Of a DNA stretch of 54,825 nt, positions 23,326 to 31,097 are shown one piece after another. Each line of letters starts with the position of its first letter. The stretch's first letter is position 1. Below the pieces are notes generated by a model. That model ran no database searches and was not told the origin of the DNA. It saw nothing but the letters and a program-made list of their open reading frames with translations. The translations under genes were made by a program, and so were the position numbers. The stretch lies in contig JACRBH010000158.1 in assembly GCA_016234535.1 (NCBI GenBank), positions 1-54,825 on the forward strand. Reading direction: 5' to 3'. Source of the DNA: Chloroflexota bacterium. Its GTDB lineage: Bacteria; Chloroflexota; Anaerolineae; Anaerolineales; Villigracilaceae.

Positions 23326-24381
23326 TTACGCCATCACCTTGCGAATAGATGCGACAGCGCGCGCGGCGGCGAGGCCTGCCTGCGCGATGGAGTCATCGAG
23401 GTCGGAGGGTCCCGATGCCGCGCCCGCAACGAAGATACCTTCGCGCGAAGTGGCAACGGGGTCGAGTCCGCCTGCGCCGCCCGCTTCGATGAAGCCATAT
23501 TTATTTTGCTGGATGCCCATGAGCTGCGCCACGGCGCGTGTGCCAGCGCTCGGCTCCATGCCCACCGAAAGCACGACCATATCCATGGTCACTTCCATCG
23601 GGCGGCTCATGGTGGTGTCTTCGCCGCGGATCAAAAGTTTGTCACCCTTCTTGAGCACTTCGCTGACGAGACCCTTCACGTAATTGACTTTATATTTTTC
23701 CTGCGCGGGCCAGTAGATTTCATTTTCCCAATAGCCGTACATGCGCATGTCAATATAAAAGATCATTACTTTCGAATCGGGAATTTGTTCGCGCAACTCG
23801 ATGGCTTGTTTACTGGCAATGCCGCAACAAACCTTCGAGCAATATTCGTTTCCAATCTGGCGGTCACGCGAACCCACGCATTGAATGAACGCGATCTTCT
23901 TCGGCGTCTCGCCGTTCGATGGGCGCACCACATTATGTTCCTTCAACATCTTTTCGAGATCGGTGAGAGTGATGACATCGGGAAAAGAATAGTAGTTGTA
24001 ATATTGCGTTGCGCGACCTGGATCGAAATGCTGGAAACCTGTGGCGATGATGACTGCGCCCGCATTGATGGATTCGGCTGCGCCGCCCGCTTCGATCTCA
24101 ACTGTGAAGCTGCCAGCCTCTCCAGAGATTGACTTCACTTCGGCACTGTACTTCACTTCCACATTTTTGTTGCTGGTGACAAATGCGGCCATGTCAGCCA
24201 TGGCTTCAGATGCATCGCGCCAGTGATGGGTCAACTTGGCGTAAGACTCGCGGTCCGGTGTGCCGCCGAGACGTTCACGCTTTTCGATGAGAATGACTTC
24301 CCCGCCCAATTCCGCCGCAGACCGAGCCGCTTCCAACCCAGCAGGTCCGCCGCCGATGATCAATACTTTTCCAGATGTCAT
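23326..24381 (-). CDS. HdrA-like flavoprotein (sHdrA-type, short form)
   Basis: 351 residues. N-terminal FAD-binding VLIIGGGPAGLEAARSAAEL and second dinucleotide fold region; FIQCVGSRD followed by EYCSKVCCGIASKQA carries the cysteines conserved in HdrA around its [4Fe-4S] site; C-terminal GIFVAGAASGPSDLDDSI binds FAD. Lacks the ferredoxin and extra domains of methanogen HdrA (~650 aa), as expected for the sHdrA of sulfur oxidisers. Start ATG at 24381 with GGAGG upstream. It sits after HdrB- and HdrC-like genes in the order C-B-A. Confidence 0.9.
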   Translation of the reverse strand: MTSGKVLIIGGGPAGLEAARSAAELGGEVILIEKRERLGGTPDRESYAKLTHHWRDASEAMADMAAFVTSNKNVEVKYSAEVKSISGEAGSFTVEIEAGGAAESINAGAVIIATGFQHFDPGRATQYYNYYSFPDVITLTDLEKMLKEHNVVRPSNGETPKKIAFIQCVGSRDRQIGNEYCSKVCCGIASKQAIELREQIPDSKVMIFYIDMRMYGYWENEIYWPAQEKYKVNYVKGLVSEVLKKGDKLLIRGEDTTMSRPMEVTMDMVVLSVGMEPSAGTRAVAQLMGIQQNKYGFIEAGGAGGLDPVATSREGIFVAGAASGPSDLDDSIAQAGLAAARAVASIRKVMA

Positions 24382-24385
24382 GTTT

Positions 24386-24440
24386 CCTCCGAATGATACG
24401 TGTTTCGTGTTGCGTGTTCCGTGACTACCTGTCTTCTTGT
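24386..24440. repeat. Simple-sequence repeat in hdrB-hdrA spacer
   Basis: ACGTGTTTCGTGTTGCGTGT followed by TCCGTGACTACCTG; three near copies of CGTGTT. Same words occur at 14303-14397 and in the molybdoenzyme gene. Confidence 0.5.
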
Positions 24441-24448
24441 TTCCGCTT

Positions 24449-25666
24449 TCACCCCGTTAAATTAACAGGTTTATCCGCATCTTCCCAGGTGATGCCAGAT
24501 TTCGTGCCCGCGCGAATTTGGTCGAGGTCGCCCTGGAACTCGTCCCAATATTTTTGCCAGTTGACGCCGAGCTTATCGAGGAAGGGACGCCAGTCTGTGG
24601 AATGCCAGTGGAATTGGATGACGCGGAAAGGATGCGCTCCCATTGCCAGCGCGGCGACTTGCGCGTCGGAAAGGATCGGGATGCCGACTTTGCGGTCATG
24701 CGCTTTGGCGGCGAACTGACTCTTATCCAAGGATGTGACACAGCCTGTGTCATGCGTAACGGTTAAGTCAGGGTTGACTTCGTTCTTCATCGTTTCGATC
24801 TTGCGCAGAACAGAAAATGAACGGGTGAAGTCGCGCTGCACCAAAACATGGCGGAAGCCAAATCCGCAGCAATCGAACCATGTGGAATAATCCGCGACGT
24901 TGACGCCGATGGTTTCAAGCATGGCAGTTACAACGGCTGTACGCTGTCCGCCGTAGATTTCGGGATCGTAAATCGCATCTTCGGCGACGATCTTGTAATA
25001 GTGACAGGCAGGGTGGACAGTAGCAGTGATCATGCTCATGTCCAGCGTTTGCTTTTCAGCGATGCGGTCGCGCATCATGTGAACCCATTCGCTGTAATGG
25101 ACAATTTCCTCAGGGATGACCAGCGGCTTGCCCATCTTGCCCAGAATGCGGCGGACTTCGTCACGCAGCTCCTTGTGATGCACAAGCTGTTCGCGGATTT
25201 CCTTGTAATGTCCGAAACTTGTGCCGCAGTGGATCAATGGGAAGTAGCCCGTCTCATACGCGGCGGCGAAATTGCGCGCCATCACCGAGGCTTGTCCAGC
25301 CGCGTTGGATGCGGCGGAGGCGTAGTAATTCCAACCTGTGCAGGAGGTCTGGTCTGTGGGGTCGAGAGAGTCCAAACCAAACTGGCGGTGACGCCAGAGG
25401 ATGGAGGATGCGTATCCGGGGAGATGTCCGCAATGTCCGCAGGATTTATGATGCCAGGTATGTTCGAGCGGAATCTTTTTCTTGCGCCCGTATTTTGTGG
25501 TCATCTCAAAATACGGCTCAGGCACTCTCTGAACGATGATCTCGCCTTTTGCTTCGAGTTCAAACAAAAGGTCGCGCATGTCGTGAGTCTTCGCAACCGA
25601 TGCGTCACGAACGACGGGGTGGGATTTTCGTTCAAGGATCTGTTCAACGGTGGTTAGTTCGGTCAT
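24449..25666 (-). CDS. HdrB-like protein (CCG domains)
   Basis: 405 residues, longer than methanogen HdrB (~300) by an N-terminal extension (~1-100; HTWHHKSCGHCGHLPGY carries Cys/His residues). First CCG-type region: SCTGWNYYASAASNAAGQ and HCGTSFGHYKE. Second: HPACHYYKIVAED, then WFDCCGFGFRHV, then THDTGCVTSLD. In canonical HdrB the last motif is CxxC; here it is CVTS, so one ligand of the second non-cubane cluster looks replaced by Ser. Start ATG at 25666 with GGAGAACC upstream. Expected to be the catalytic disulfide/sulfane-handling subunit of the Hdr-like complex. Confidence 0.87.
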   Translation of the reverse strand: MTELTTVEQILERKSHPVVRDASVAKTHDMRDLLFELEAKGEIIVQRVPEPYFEMTTKYGRKKKIPLEHTWHHKSCGHCGHLPGYASSILWRHRQFGLDSLDPTDQTSCTGWNYYASAASNAAGQASVMARNFAAAYETGYFPLIHCGTSFGHYKEIREQLVHHKELRDEVRRILGKMGKPLVIPEEIVHYSEWVHMMRDRIAEKQTLDMSMITATVHPACHYYKIVAEDAIYDPEIYGGQRTAVVTAMLETIGVNVADYSTWFDCCGFGFRHVLVQRDFTRSFSVLRKIETMKNEVNPDLTVTHDTGCVTSLDKSQFAAKAHDRKVGIPILSDAQVAALAMGAHPFRVIQFHWHSTDWRPFLDKLGVNWQKYWDEFQGDLDQIRAGTKSGITWEDADKPVNLTG

Positions 25667-25679
25667 GGGTTCTCCAAAT

Positions 25680-25757
25680 GAATGCAGAATGAAGAATGAG
25701 GAATGAGGAATGCAGAATTAAAAACATTCTACATTCTGCATTTTGCATTCCTCATTT
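25680..25757. repeat. GAATGCAGAATGA-type inverted simple repeat, copy 1
   Basis: Left arm AATGCAGAATGAAGAATGAG, right arm built from ATTCTGCATTTTGCATTCCT; forms a long hairpin between the HdrC- and HdrB-like genes. Confidence 0.65.
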
Positions 25758-25758
25758 C

Positions 25759-26466
25759 TTAGCCTTCCTCAAGTTCTTCCTGCATAACTTCTGTCAAAAG
25801 ATCGTACAAGGCTTCATCGAGTTCTTTGATGATGTCCATGTTGCCCGATTCAAACCAGATGGTATAGAGTTCAAGCAGGGTCTTGCGGTCAACGCGCCAG
25901 GCTGCGTCAGTGACTCCGCGGATCGAGTCCATTGGGATGGCTTTGCGCCAGATTTGCATGTTCGCGCTGAATTCGCCCACCCACGGCCCCCAATCGGGGA
26001 AGAAATCAGGCTGGAGCATATCCGGTGAAACCTGGTTGCCTTTGAGCATAACTTTATAAATTACGCGGCTGTAACCTTGCAAAGCGTCTTTTGTTTCCTG
26101 CAAGCCATTCTTGAGCGAGACTTCGCGCAGGATTGTGACTAATCCACCGGGGTTATTTTGGCGCGGACAGCGCACACACGAGAAGCATTGCGCGCAGTTC
26201 CAAATATCCTCGGCGATGATATCGTACACACGCTCGACATCTTCGCGCGCCATAGCCTGCGCGATCACACGCGGACTGTAATCATAGAATCGCGCAGATG
26301 GGCAGGTGGCAACACAAATGCCGCATTCGTAACATCCGTAAAGGAAGTCACTAAAGCGCACATCGTTTTTGACTTCGAGGAAAAGGCGTTCCTTCTCTGC
26401 GTAAGTCACATCAGGGTGGCGGTTTTCCGCTTTGCCTGGATTCCAGTTTTCTAATGTGGTAGGCAT
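25759..26466 (-). CDS. HdrC-like ferredoxin subunit
   Basis: 235 residues. Two [4Fe-4S] motifs: CYECGICVATCPSARFYDYS and CAQCFSCVRCPRQNNPGG. The second is CX2CX2CX2CP, one residue shorter than the usual CX2CX2CX3CP, which is unusual. The rest (YSPRVIAQAMAREDVERVYD...) matches HdrC. It would relay electrons between HdrA- and HdrB-like subunits. Start ATG at 26466 after GGAGTTTTCC. First of the C-B-A order. Confidence 0.9.
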   Translation of the reverse strand: MPTTLENWNPGKAENRHPDVTYAEKERLFLEVKNDVRFSDFLYGCYECGICVATCPSARFYDYSPRVIAQAMAREDVERVYDIIAEDIWNCAQCFSCVRCPRQNNPGGLVTILREVSLKNGLQETKDALQGYSRVIYKVMLKGNQVSPDMLQPDFFPDWGPWVGEFSANMQIWRKAIPMDSIRGVTDAAWRVDRKTLLELYTIWFESGNMDIIKELDEALYDLLTEVMQEELEEG

Positions 26467-26477
26467 GGAAAACTCCT

Positions 26478-26545
26478 AATACAGAATGCAGAATGATGAA
26501 TGTCTGTCATATATTCTGCATTCCGCCATTTATCATTCTGCATTT
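26478..26545. repeat. GAATGCAGAATGA-type inverted simple repeat, copy 2
   Basis: ACAGAATGCAGAATGATGAA against ATATTCTGCATTCCGCC and TATCATTCTGCATT. Fills the DsrE-HdrC spacer; its right end overlaps the DsrE stop codon by two bases. Confidence 0.6.
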
Positions 26546-26942
26546 AGAACGCAATCACCGCGTCGGCATGGACAGCCATGTCATTGAATGCCGCGCCGCC
26601 GATCATTTCGACACCTTCGATCATGTCGTCCATGGTGTAGCCGTGCAGGTCGAGTGACGGTTGGCAGACGAGCAGGCGCACCCCAATCTCCTGCGCCTGA
26701 TCGATGAAATACTTGAGTTCTTTTCCATTACCGCCCTTGCGCGGGATGAATATCTTTTCACCGTTGCCCTTTGCCAGGCATTGCGGACCATTCATCGTAA
26801 AGTAAATACAGACTTCGTTATCCATCGCCGCTCCCGCCGTGGCGAGGAAGAATGGAGTCGCTGTGCGTTCCGGGTCTTTCTCCCCATGAGTCTGAACGTA
26901 CAAAATTTTCTTGGTATCCGGGTCGTTCGTCTTCCACAACAT
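26544..26942 (-). CDS. DsrE-family sulfurtransferase
   Basis: 132 residues. DsrE fold: KKILYVQTHGEKDPERTATP, FFLATAGAAMDNEVCIYFTM, and IGVRLLVCQPSLDLHGY with the conserved Cys that carries persulfide. Start ATG at 26942 preceded by GAGGAGGGC. DsrE proteins exchange sulfane sulfur with TusA in oxidation pathways; both are encoded here. The neighbouring DsrE3-like protein is only distantly related. Confidence 0.9.
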   Translation of the reverse strand: MLWKTNDPDTKKILYVQTHGEKDPERTATPFFLATAGAAMDNEVCIYFTMNGPQCLAKGNGEKIFIPRKGGNGKELKYFIDQAQEIGVRLLVCQPSLDLHGYTMDDMIEGVEMIGGAAFNDMAVHADAVIAF

Positions 26943-26963
26943 AACTGCCCTCTCCTCTGGTAA

Positions 26964-27302
26964 TTAGAAGCTTGCAACCGCGTCGTTGATGGATGGATAC
27001 ATTTTTAGCATTTCCATCATTCCGACTGTGCGTAGAATTGTTTCAACTGGTTCAGATGCGCAAGCCAGCCTGACTCCGCCGCCTGATTTTTGTACAGCCT
27101 GCAATGCCTTGACAATGGCGCGCAATCCCGAAGAGGATAAATAATTCACGCCTTTCAAGTCGAGAACGATCTTGTTCTTTTCGGCGGCAATTTTCGAAAG
27201 TTCCGCGTCCAGGCTTGGCGCGGTCTCAGAGTCAAACCTTCCGCTTGCGGTGACAACGGCAACATCACCGCGCATGTCGCTGTGAACAGAATATTTATCC
27301 AT
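26964..27302 (-). CDS. STAS-domain protein (anti-sigma-factor antagonist type)
   Basis: 112 residues, one STAS domain: SVHSDMRGDVAVVTASGRFD, then NKIVLDLKGVNYLSSSGLRA with the Ser that is phosphorylated in SpoIIAA-like proteins, and VRLACASEPVETILRTVGMM. Family members act in partner-switching regulation with a kinase/anti-sigma factor; no RsbW/SpoIIAB-like ATPase gene is adjacent. Its location between two DsrE-like sulfurtransferase genes, start ATG with GGAGAAG, suggests co-expression and perhaps a regulatory or scaffold role in the sulfur cluster. Confidence 0.88.
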   Translation of the reverse strand: MDKYSVHSDMRGDVAVVTASGRFDSETAPSLDAELSKIAAEKNKIVLDLKGVNYLSSSGLRAIVKALQAVQKSGGGVRLACASEPVETILRTVGMMEMLKMYPSINDAVASF

Positions 27303-27343
27303 TCTTCTCCTCTATTTATAATATCGGCTTTTTGACTACTTAT

Positions 27344-27492
27344 CAGGACTTTCGCTTTTCGTTCTGAGCAACACTTGTGCCGCGCATGATTTGCCAAGCA
27401 AATCATGCGGTGAGAATCTCTGATTTCAAGGGTAGCAACCCTTCGCTACCGCTCAGGGTGACACGATAAAGCGAAGTTGAGCGAAAGTCCTG
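27344..27492. repeat. Inverted-repeat element with CAGGACTTTCGCT ends
   Basis: Perfect 13-bp inverted ends (CAGGACTTTCGCT / AGCGAAAGTCCTG) enclose a hairpin CCGCATGATTTG-type core (GCATGATTTGCCAAGCAAAT) and GCTACCGCTCAGGGTGAC. A 149-base MITE-like insertion between the DsrE3-like and STAS genes. Confidence 0.65.
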
Positions 27493-27505
27493 CTTATATA
27501 AAAAA

Positions 27506-28030
27506 TTAGATAAACAACTGCACATCCGCATCCGCGGCGTATTCGAGGAACATGGCCGCGCCGCCAACTTCACATTCCTTGATGAACTCCTCGCGCTTGA
27601 AGCCAAAGACATCCATCGTCATCTGACAGCCGATCATGCGGACATCAAGTTCAACACACATGTCGCGCAATTCATCGACGGATGCAACGCCCTTATTCTT
27701 GAAAGTCTGCTTCATTAAGCCAGTTGCCACACTTTCGAAGCCCGGCACATTTGCCATGAGTATGTTTGGCATGGGCCAGTTGATATTTTGGAATCCCTCG
27801 GGACCGAAAGGCATTTTCATCGGCATGGCAGGGTTTCCCAAAGGCGAAACAGAAGCGGTCAGGTCACTTTTAAGAAGAGTAAGGCCGTAAAAGGTAAAGA
27901 AAATGCCCACCTCCCAGCCCATCGCACCAGCAGCGCTGGCGAGAATGAACGGGGGGTAGGCCCAGTCAAGTGTCCCCTTGCTTGCAATAAGCGCAAGTCG
28001 CTTTGGGGCGTTCGGATCAGATTTCGACAT
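27506..28030 (-). CDS. DsrE3-like sulfurtransferase
   Basis: 174 residues. RLALIASKGTLDWAYPPFIL, AMGWEVGIFFTFYGLTLL, and the hallmark VRMIGCQMTMDVFGFKREEF with the active Cys; this matches the DsrE/DsrF/DrsH-like (DsrE3) group found beside TusA in sulfur oxidisers. It is apparently the second carrier in a TusA-DsrE3 relay that feeds sulfane sulfur to the Hdr-like complex. Start ATG at 28030 with GGAGGTTTC; 36 bases after the tusA stop. Confidence 0.92.
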   Translation of the reverse strand: MSKSDPNAPKRLALIASKGTLDWAYPPFILASAAGAMGWEVGIFFTFYGLTLLKSDLTASVSPLGNPAMPMKMPFGPEGFQNINWPMPNILMANVPGFESVATGLMKQTFKNKGVASVDELRDMCVELDVRMIGCQMTMDVFGFKREEFIKECEVGGAAMFLEYAADADVQLFI

Positions 28031-28066
28031 AAGAAACCTCCGTGTTATAGTTTAATGGAATGGAAT

Positions 28067-28306
28067 TTATTTCTTCTTCAGGTAGAAGATAAATTTTCCG
28101 GCTTCCGTCATGGAGCGAAGTAACTCGTTGCCTGTCTGACGGCTCCATGCTTCCATATCAGGCGGCGCGCCAGGATCGGTGGCAATCATTTTCAATACCT
28201 GCCCGGATTGAAGTTCCTTCATCGCCTTGGATGTCTTCACAACCGGCATGGGACATAGCATTCCAGAGCAATCCAACACTTGATCTTCCTTGATTACATC
28301 TGACAT
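28067..28306 (-). CDS. tusA: TusA-family sulfur carrier
   Basis: 79 residues from ATG at 28306 (AAGGAGGC upstream). Signature CSGMLCPMPVVKTSKAM contains the CPxP active Cys. C-terminal half KMIATDPGAPPDMEAWSRQT is typical. TusA passes persulfide sulfur to DsrE-type partners. It is the first gene of the sulfur cluster, next to the divergent sensor kinase, so its promoter probably drives the first part of the operon. Confidence 0.95.
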   Translation of the reverse strand: MSDVIKEDQVLDCSGMLCPMPVVKTSKAMKELQSGQVLKMIATDPGAPPDMEAWSRQTGNELLRSMTEAGKFIFYLKKK

Positions 28307-28329
28307 CACTGCCTCCTTTGAACTTGAAT

Positions 28330-28358
28330 ATGATACCGGTTCAACGTGTGGTTGACCA
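28330..28358 (-). promoter_or_regulatory. Possible promoter of the tusA-led sulfur operon
   Basis: On the minus strand TGGTCA (28353-28358) and TATCAT (28330-28335) are separated by 17 bases. A direct repeat-like GGTTCAACGTGTGGTTGACC (28338-28357) overlaps it. Consensus match is modest. Confidence 0.35.
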
Positions 28359-28382
28359 TCCCACGCACAGAGGAACTTCATC

Positions 28383-28423
28383 TCCCCCGCGCGGGGGATG
28401 CGCCCAAATTATTCGGCTATAAT
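28383..28423 (+). promoter_or_regulatory. GC-rich palindrome and -10 box upstream of the sensor kinase
   Basis: TCCCCCGCGCGGGGGA (28383-28398) is a perfect 16-bp palindrome; a perfect TATAAT (28418-28423) lies 20 bases further, 43 bases before the kinase ATG. The palindrome covers the -35 position, which has no consensus, so it may bind a regulator controlling one or both divergent units. Confidence 0.45.
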
Positions 28424-28465
28424 CATTCTACAGTTTTCAGTTTCTTTTACAACATCAGGTTTCTT

Positions 28466-30193
28466 ATGCTAAAAAACATTAAATCTGTTTTTCGCACAAA
28501 CCGCATCTTTGTTTTTCTTGTCATCTTTCGCTGGGTCTCGTTGATCCCGGCCGTGCTGACCTTGAATCGCGGTAATAGCCAAAACGCATTATCCCCTTTT
28601 GTTGTCTTGATGATTGCCATTTCCGCCAACGCGCTCGTCTCGATTTTCAATCACCGCCTCAACCAGCTCGTCGTGGATCATCCTTATGGAATGAGCGCCG
28701 ATCTGCTCTTCTCCGCGTTCATATTCACAGTCAGCGGCGGGTCACACAGCCCGTATTATCTTTATGCTCTCAGCCCCCTATTGGCTGGGGCATTTTTCTT
28801 TCAGGCCCGCGGCGCGCTGCTGGCCTCCCTCATCTTTACGCCGCTATACTTCCTCAGTAATTTTTATTCATCCCAGCCACCGGATGACATTGTGTTGATA
28901 ATGCAGTTGACCGGAATATGGCTGTTCCCAATTCTTTTTGCATTCCCATCCACACTGCTCAAGGATATCAACCGCGCGCGCGAAGAGTTATCACATGCGC
29001 GCGACGAACTTGCCGAACGCAACGAAAACCTTACCACCGCGCACCGCCAGTTGAAAGTTATCCACGATCTCACCGTCCTCCTGCAAGCCGCGCCAGACCT
29101 CATCTCTGTTCAACAGCGCGTGCTTGGCGCGGTGACGACAGGGCTTGGCTTTCGCAGGGCAATCGTCGGCCTGGTTGACCCCGCGCGCGAAGAAATGGGA
29201 GACTGGCTTCTCTATCCCGCCAACTCATCCTTCCCCGCCATTACCCCGCTTCCGCTGAAATCTGAAAACGGCGAAATCTTCAAGACCCTGCTCGAACGCA
29301 AAACATATAAAACAGGTATTGACGGCGAAATCCTCATCAGCCATCAGGGATTGAATGCATGGCTGAAAACCTGTCGTTGGTATGTTTATCCGCTCTCATT
29401 ACGGGAACACACTGTTGGAATTTTAATGGTTGAAGTGAACAGGAACGAGGAACTGACCCGTCAGCGCGAAGAAGCCATCATGATGGTTTCGAATCAGGCC
29501 GCCCTGGCGCTTGGTACAACGATCCTGTGCATCGACCGCGCCCGACGCCTTGCCGTCGAAACCGAACGCAACCGCATCGCCCGCGATATTCACGACACTG
29601 TCGCGCAATCACTCTTCGGCATAGTCTACAGCCTTGACGCCTGCATCAACATGCTCCCCATACAGGCAGACACAGTCAAAAGCGAATTAATCGAATTGCG
29701 CTCCCTGGCCAGCGGCGCACACGACGAAGTACGCCGTTCCGTCTTTGACCTGTGGCCGTCTGCGCTTACGATAGAGTTGTTCATGGCCGATTTGACGAAC
29801 TACATCAACAGTTGCTGTCGTCCGCGCTCTTTTCACATTATCTTCAATTACAGTGGAGATTTCAACTCATTATCTTCCGGCCTAAGGCGCGCCATTTACC
29901 GCCTGGCGCAGGAAGCGCTGGCGAACTCCGCCCGGCATTCAGGGATAAATTCGGCGCAGCTTTGTTTGAATATCAACGAGAACGAAGTGTATATGAACAT
30001 TTCCGATGAAGGCCGCGGCTTCGATCCCACTATCGCATTATCCCGAAGTGTTAATCGTGAGCATTTTGGACTGCATGGCATACAGGAACGGACGCGTGCC
30101 ATGGGCGGCGACTGCGAGATCATCAGCCAGCCAAATGCCGGCGCGCGAATTTTGATCCGCCTTCCCGTCATGGGACAACATCACCATGCCTGA
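28466..30193 (+). CDS. NarL-type sensor histidine kinase with membrane domain and GAF
   Basis: 575 residues from ATG at 28466; an in-frame ATG at 28346 would precede the promoter-like -10 box, so is unlikely. Residues ~10-170 hold about six membrane helices, then a coiled coil (~170-205, REELSHARDELAERNENLTT), a GAF domain (~215-370), HisKA_3 with the phospho-His in AVETERNRIARDIHDTVAQS, and HATPase_c (DEGRGFDPTIAL, HFGLHGIQERTRAMGG). It pairs with the NarL-like regulator that overlaps its 3' end. Divergent from the tusA operon, so control of sulfur genes is a reasonable inference; the signal is unknown. Confidence 0.92.
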   Translation: MLKNIKSVFRTNRIFVFLVIFRWVSLIPAVLTLNRGNSQNALSPFVVLMIAISANALVSIFNHRLNQLVVDHPYGMSADLLFSAFIFTVSGGSHSPYYLYALSPLLAGAFFFQARGALLASLIFTPLYFLSNFYSSQPPDDIVLIMQLTGIWLFPILFAFPSTLLKDINRAREELSHARDELAERNENLTTAHRQLKVIHDLTVLLQAAPDLISVQQRVLGAVTTGLGFRRAIVGLVDPAREEMGDWLLYPANSSFPAITPLPLKSENGEIFKTLLERKTYKTGIDGEILISHQGLNAWLKTCRWYVYPLSLREHTVGILMVEVNRNEELTRQREEAIMMVSNQAALALGTTILCIDRARRLAVETERNRIARDIHDTVAQSLFGIVYSLDACINMLPIQADTVKSELIELRSLASGAHDEVRRSVFDLWPSALTIELFMADLTNYINSCCRPRSFHIIFNYSGDFNSLSSGLRRAIYRLAQEALANSARHSGINSAQLCLNINENEVYMNISDEGRGFDPTIALSRSVNREHFGLHGIQERTRAMGGDCEIISQPNAGARILIRLPVMGQHHHA

Positions 30194-30833
30194 GCCGATT
30201 CGCATCTTAATCGTAGATGACCATGCCGTGGTCCGCAAAGGGTTGGCAATGGTTCTTCGTCTGGAAGCAGACCTGGAGGTAGTCGGCGAAGCGGAGAATG
30301 GAAGAGTCGGCCTGGAGACAGCGAAAAGGCTCCAGCCGGATATCATCCTCGTTGATTTGATCATGCCTGAAATGGATGGTCAGGAAATGGCGCTTGCACT
30401 GAGGAAGTCAAATCCTAGAATCAAGGTAGTGATGTTGACTGGAACAGAAGTTGATGACCGTGTTTTTGATCTCGTGGCAGCAGGAATTGAAGGCTATGTG
30501 CTTAAGAATATTGAACCTGCCGAATTGGTGCGCGCTATACATGCGGTGATACATGGCGAGGCATATCTTCACCCCAATGTGATGAAGAAAGTCCTGGCGC
30601 GGATGCAAACACAACCTGCGCGGCCGGTTTCGTTGACTCCGCGTGAGCATGAGGTGCTCGAATGGATGGCTACATCGAATACCTATCGCCAGATTGCCAT
30701 GCAATTAAGTGTCAGTGAAGAGACGATCAGAAGTCACGCAAAAAATATTCTCGAAAAAATGAAGCAGCCTAACCGCGCACAAGCCGTGCTTGCGGCATTG
30801 CGCCTGGGGCTGATCGAAATCCAGAAGACATAA
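30186..30833 (+). CDS. NarL/FixJ-family response regulator
   Basis: 215 residues; start ATG at 30186 overlaps the kinase stop by 8 bases, so they are translationally coupled. Receiver domain with acidic DDHAVVRKG, phospho-Asp in DIILVDLIMPEMDG, and conserved Lys in VLKNIEP; C-terminal LuxR-type HTH, LTPREHEVLEWMATSNTYRQ ... LSVSEETIRSHAKNILEKM. Cognate partner of the kinase at 28466. Target genes probably include the divergent sulfur operon (inference from position). Confidence 0.95.
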   Translation: MPEPIRILIVDDHAVVRKGLAMVLRLEADLEVVGEAENGRVGLETAKRLQPDIILVDLIMPEMDGQEMALALRKSNPRIKVVMLTGTEVDDRVFDLVAAGIEGYVLKNIEPAELVRAIHAVIHGEAYLHPNVMKKVLARMQTQPARPVSLTPREHEVLEWMATSNTYRQIAMQLSVSEETIRSHAKNILEKMKQPNRAQAVLAALRLGLIEIQKT

Positions 30834-30902
30834 TCCACTTTTATTGGTTATATTCCTTCAACATCTGGGGAAAACTTATACCCCATATAAAAATTACTCC
30901 CT

Positions 30903-30937
30903 TTCTCTGTCAGACGAGTGACAGAGAATTTTATTTA
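30903..30937 (+). terminator. Terminator of the kinase/regulator operon
   Basis: Perfect 9-bp stem TTCTCTGTC / GACAGAGAA with an 8-base loop followed by TTTTATTT, 70 bases after the regulator stop. Confidence 0.8.
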
Positions 30938-31027
30938 CTCACCTTACGCGGTAACGCGAGATTTATCTCGCAAAATGGGTGACATAAATGTCGCGCTACA
31001 GGCTGGACTGCGTAAGGTGAGTTATTT
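30935..31027. repeat. Family A MITE-like repeat, copy 3 (full ends)
   Basis: Left end TACTCACCTTACGCGGTAAC, hairpin GCGAGATTTATCTCGC, GACATAAATGTCGCGCTAC, right end ACTGCGTAAGGTGAGTTA. The two ends are inverted repeats. Part of the 347-base gene-free stretch 30834-31180, which otherwise holds the terminator at 30903 and the LacI promoter. Confidence 0.85.
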
Positions 31028-31097
31028 AATTCAAAGGCACGGTGAAAAAAGTGGATTTTCGCGCAATTCAAAAGCCCGACTGCGGCAAAATTTCCTC

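Noticed and set aside
23233..24132. 299-codon plus-strand frame opposite the HdrA-like gene
   Set aside because: His/Arg-rich shadow of hdrA with no domain; the HdrA reading frame has complete motifs and a good start.
14400..28306. Methanogen-type or Flox HdrABC system
   Set aside because: HdrA lacks the extra ferredoxin domains, no Mvh or FloxABCD genes are adjacent, and TusA/DsrE/lipoate-binding genes point to sulfur chemistry instead. Not excluded formally.
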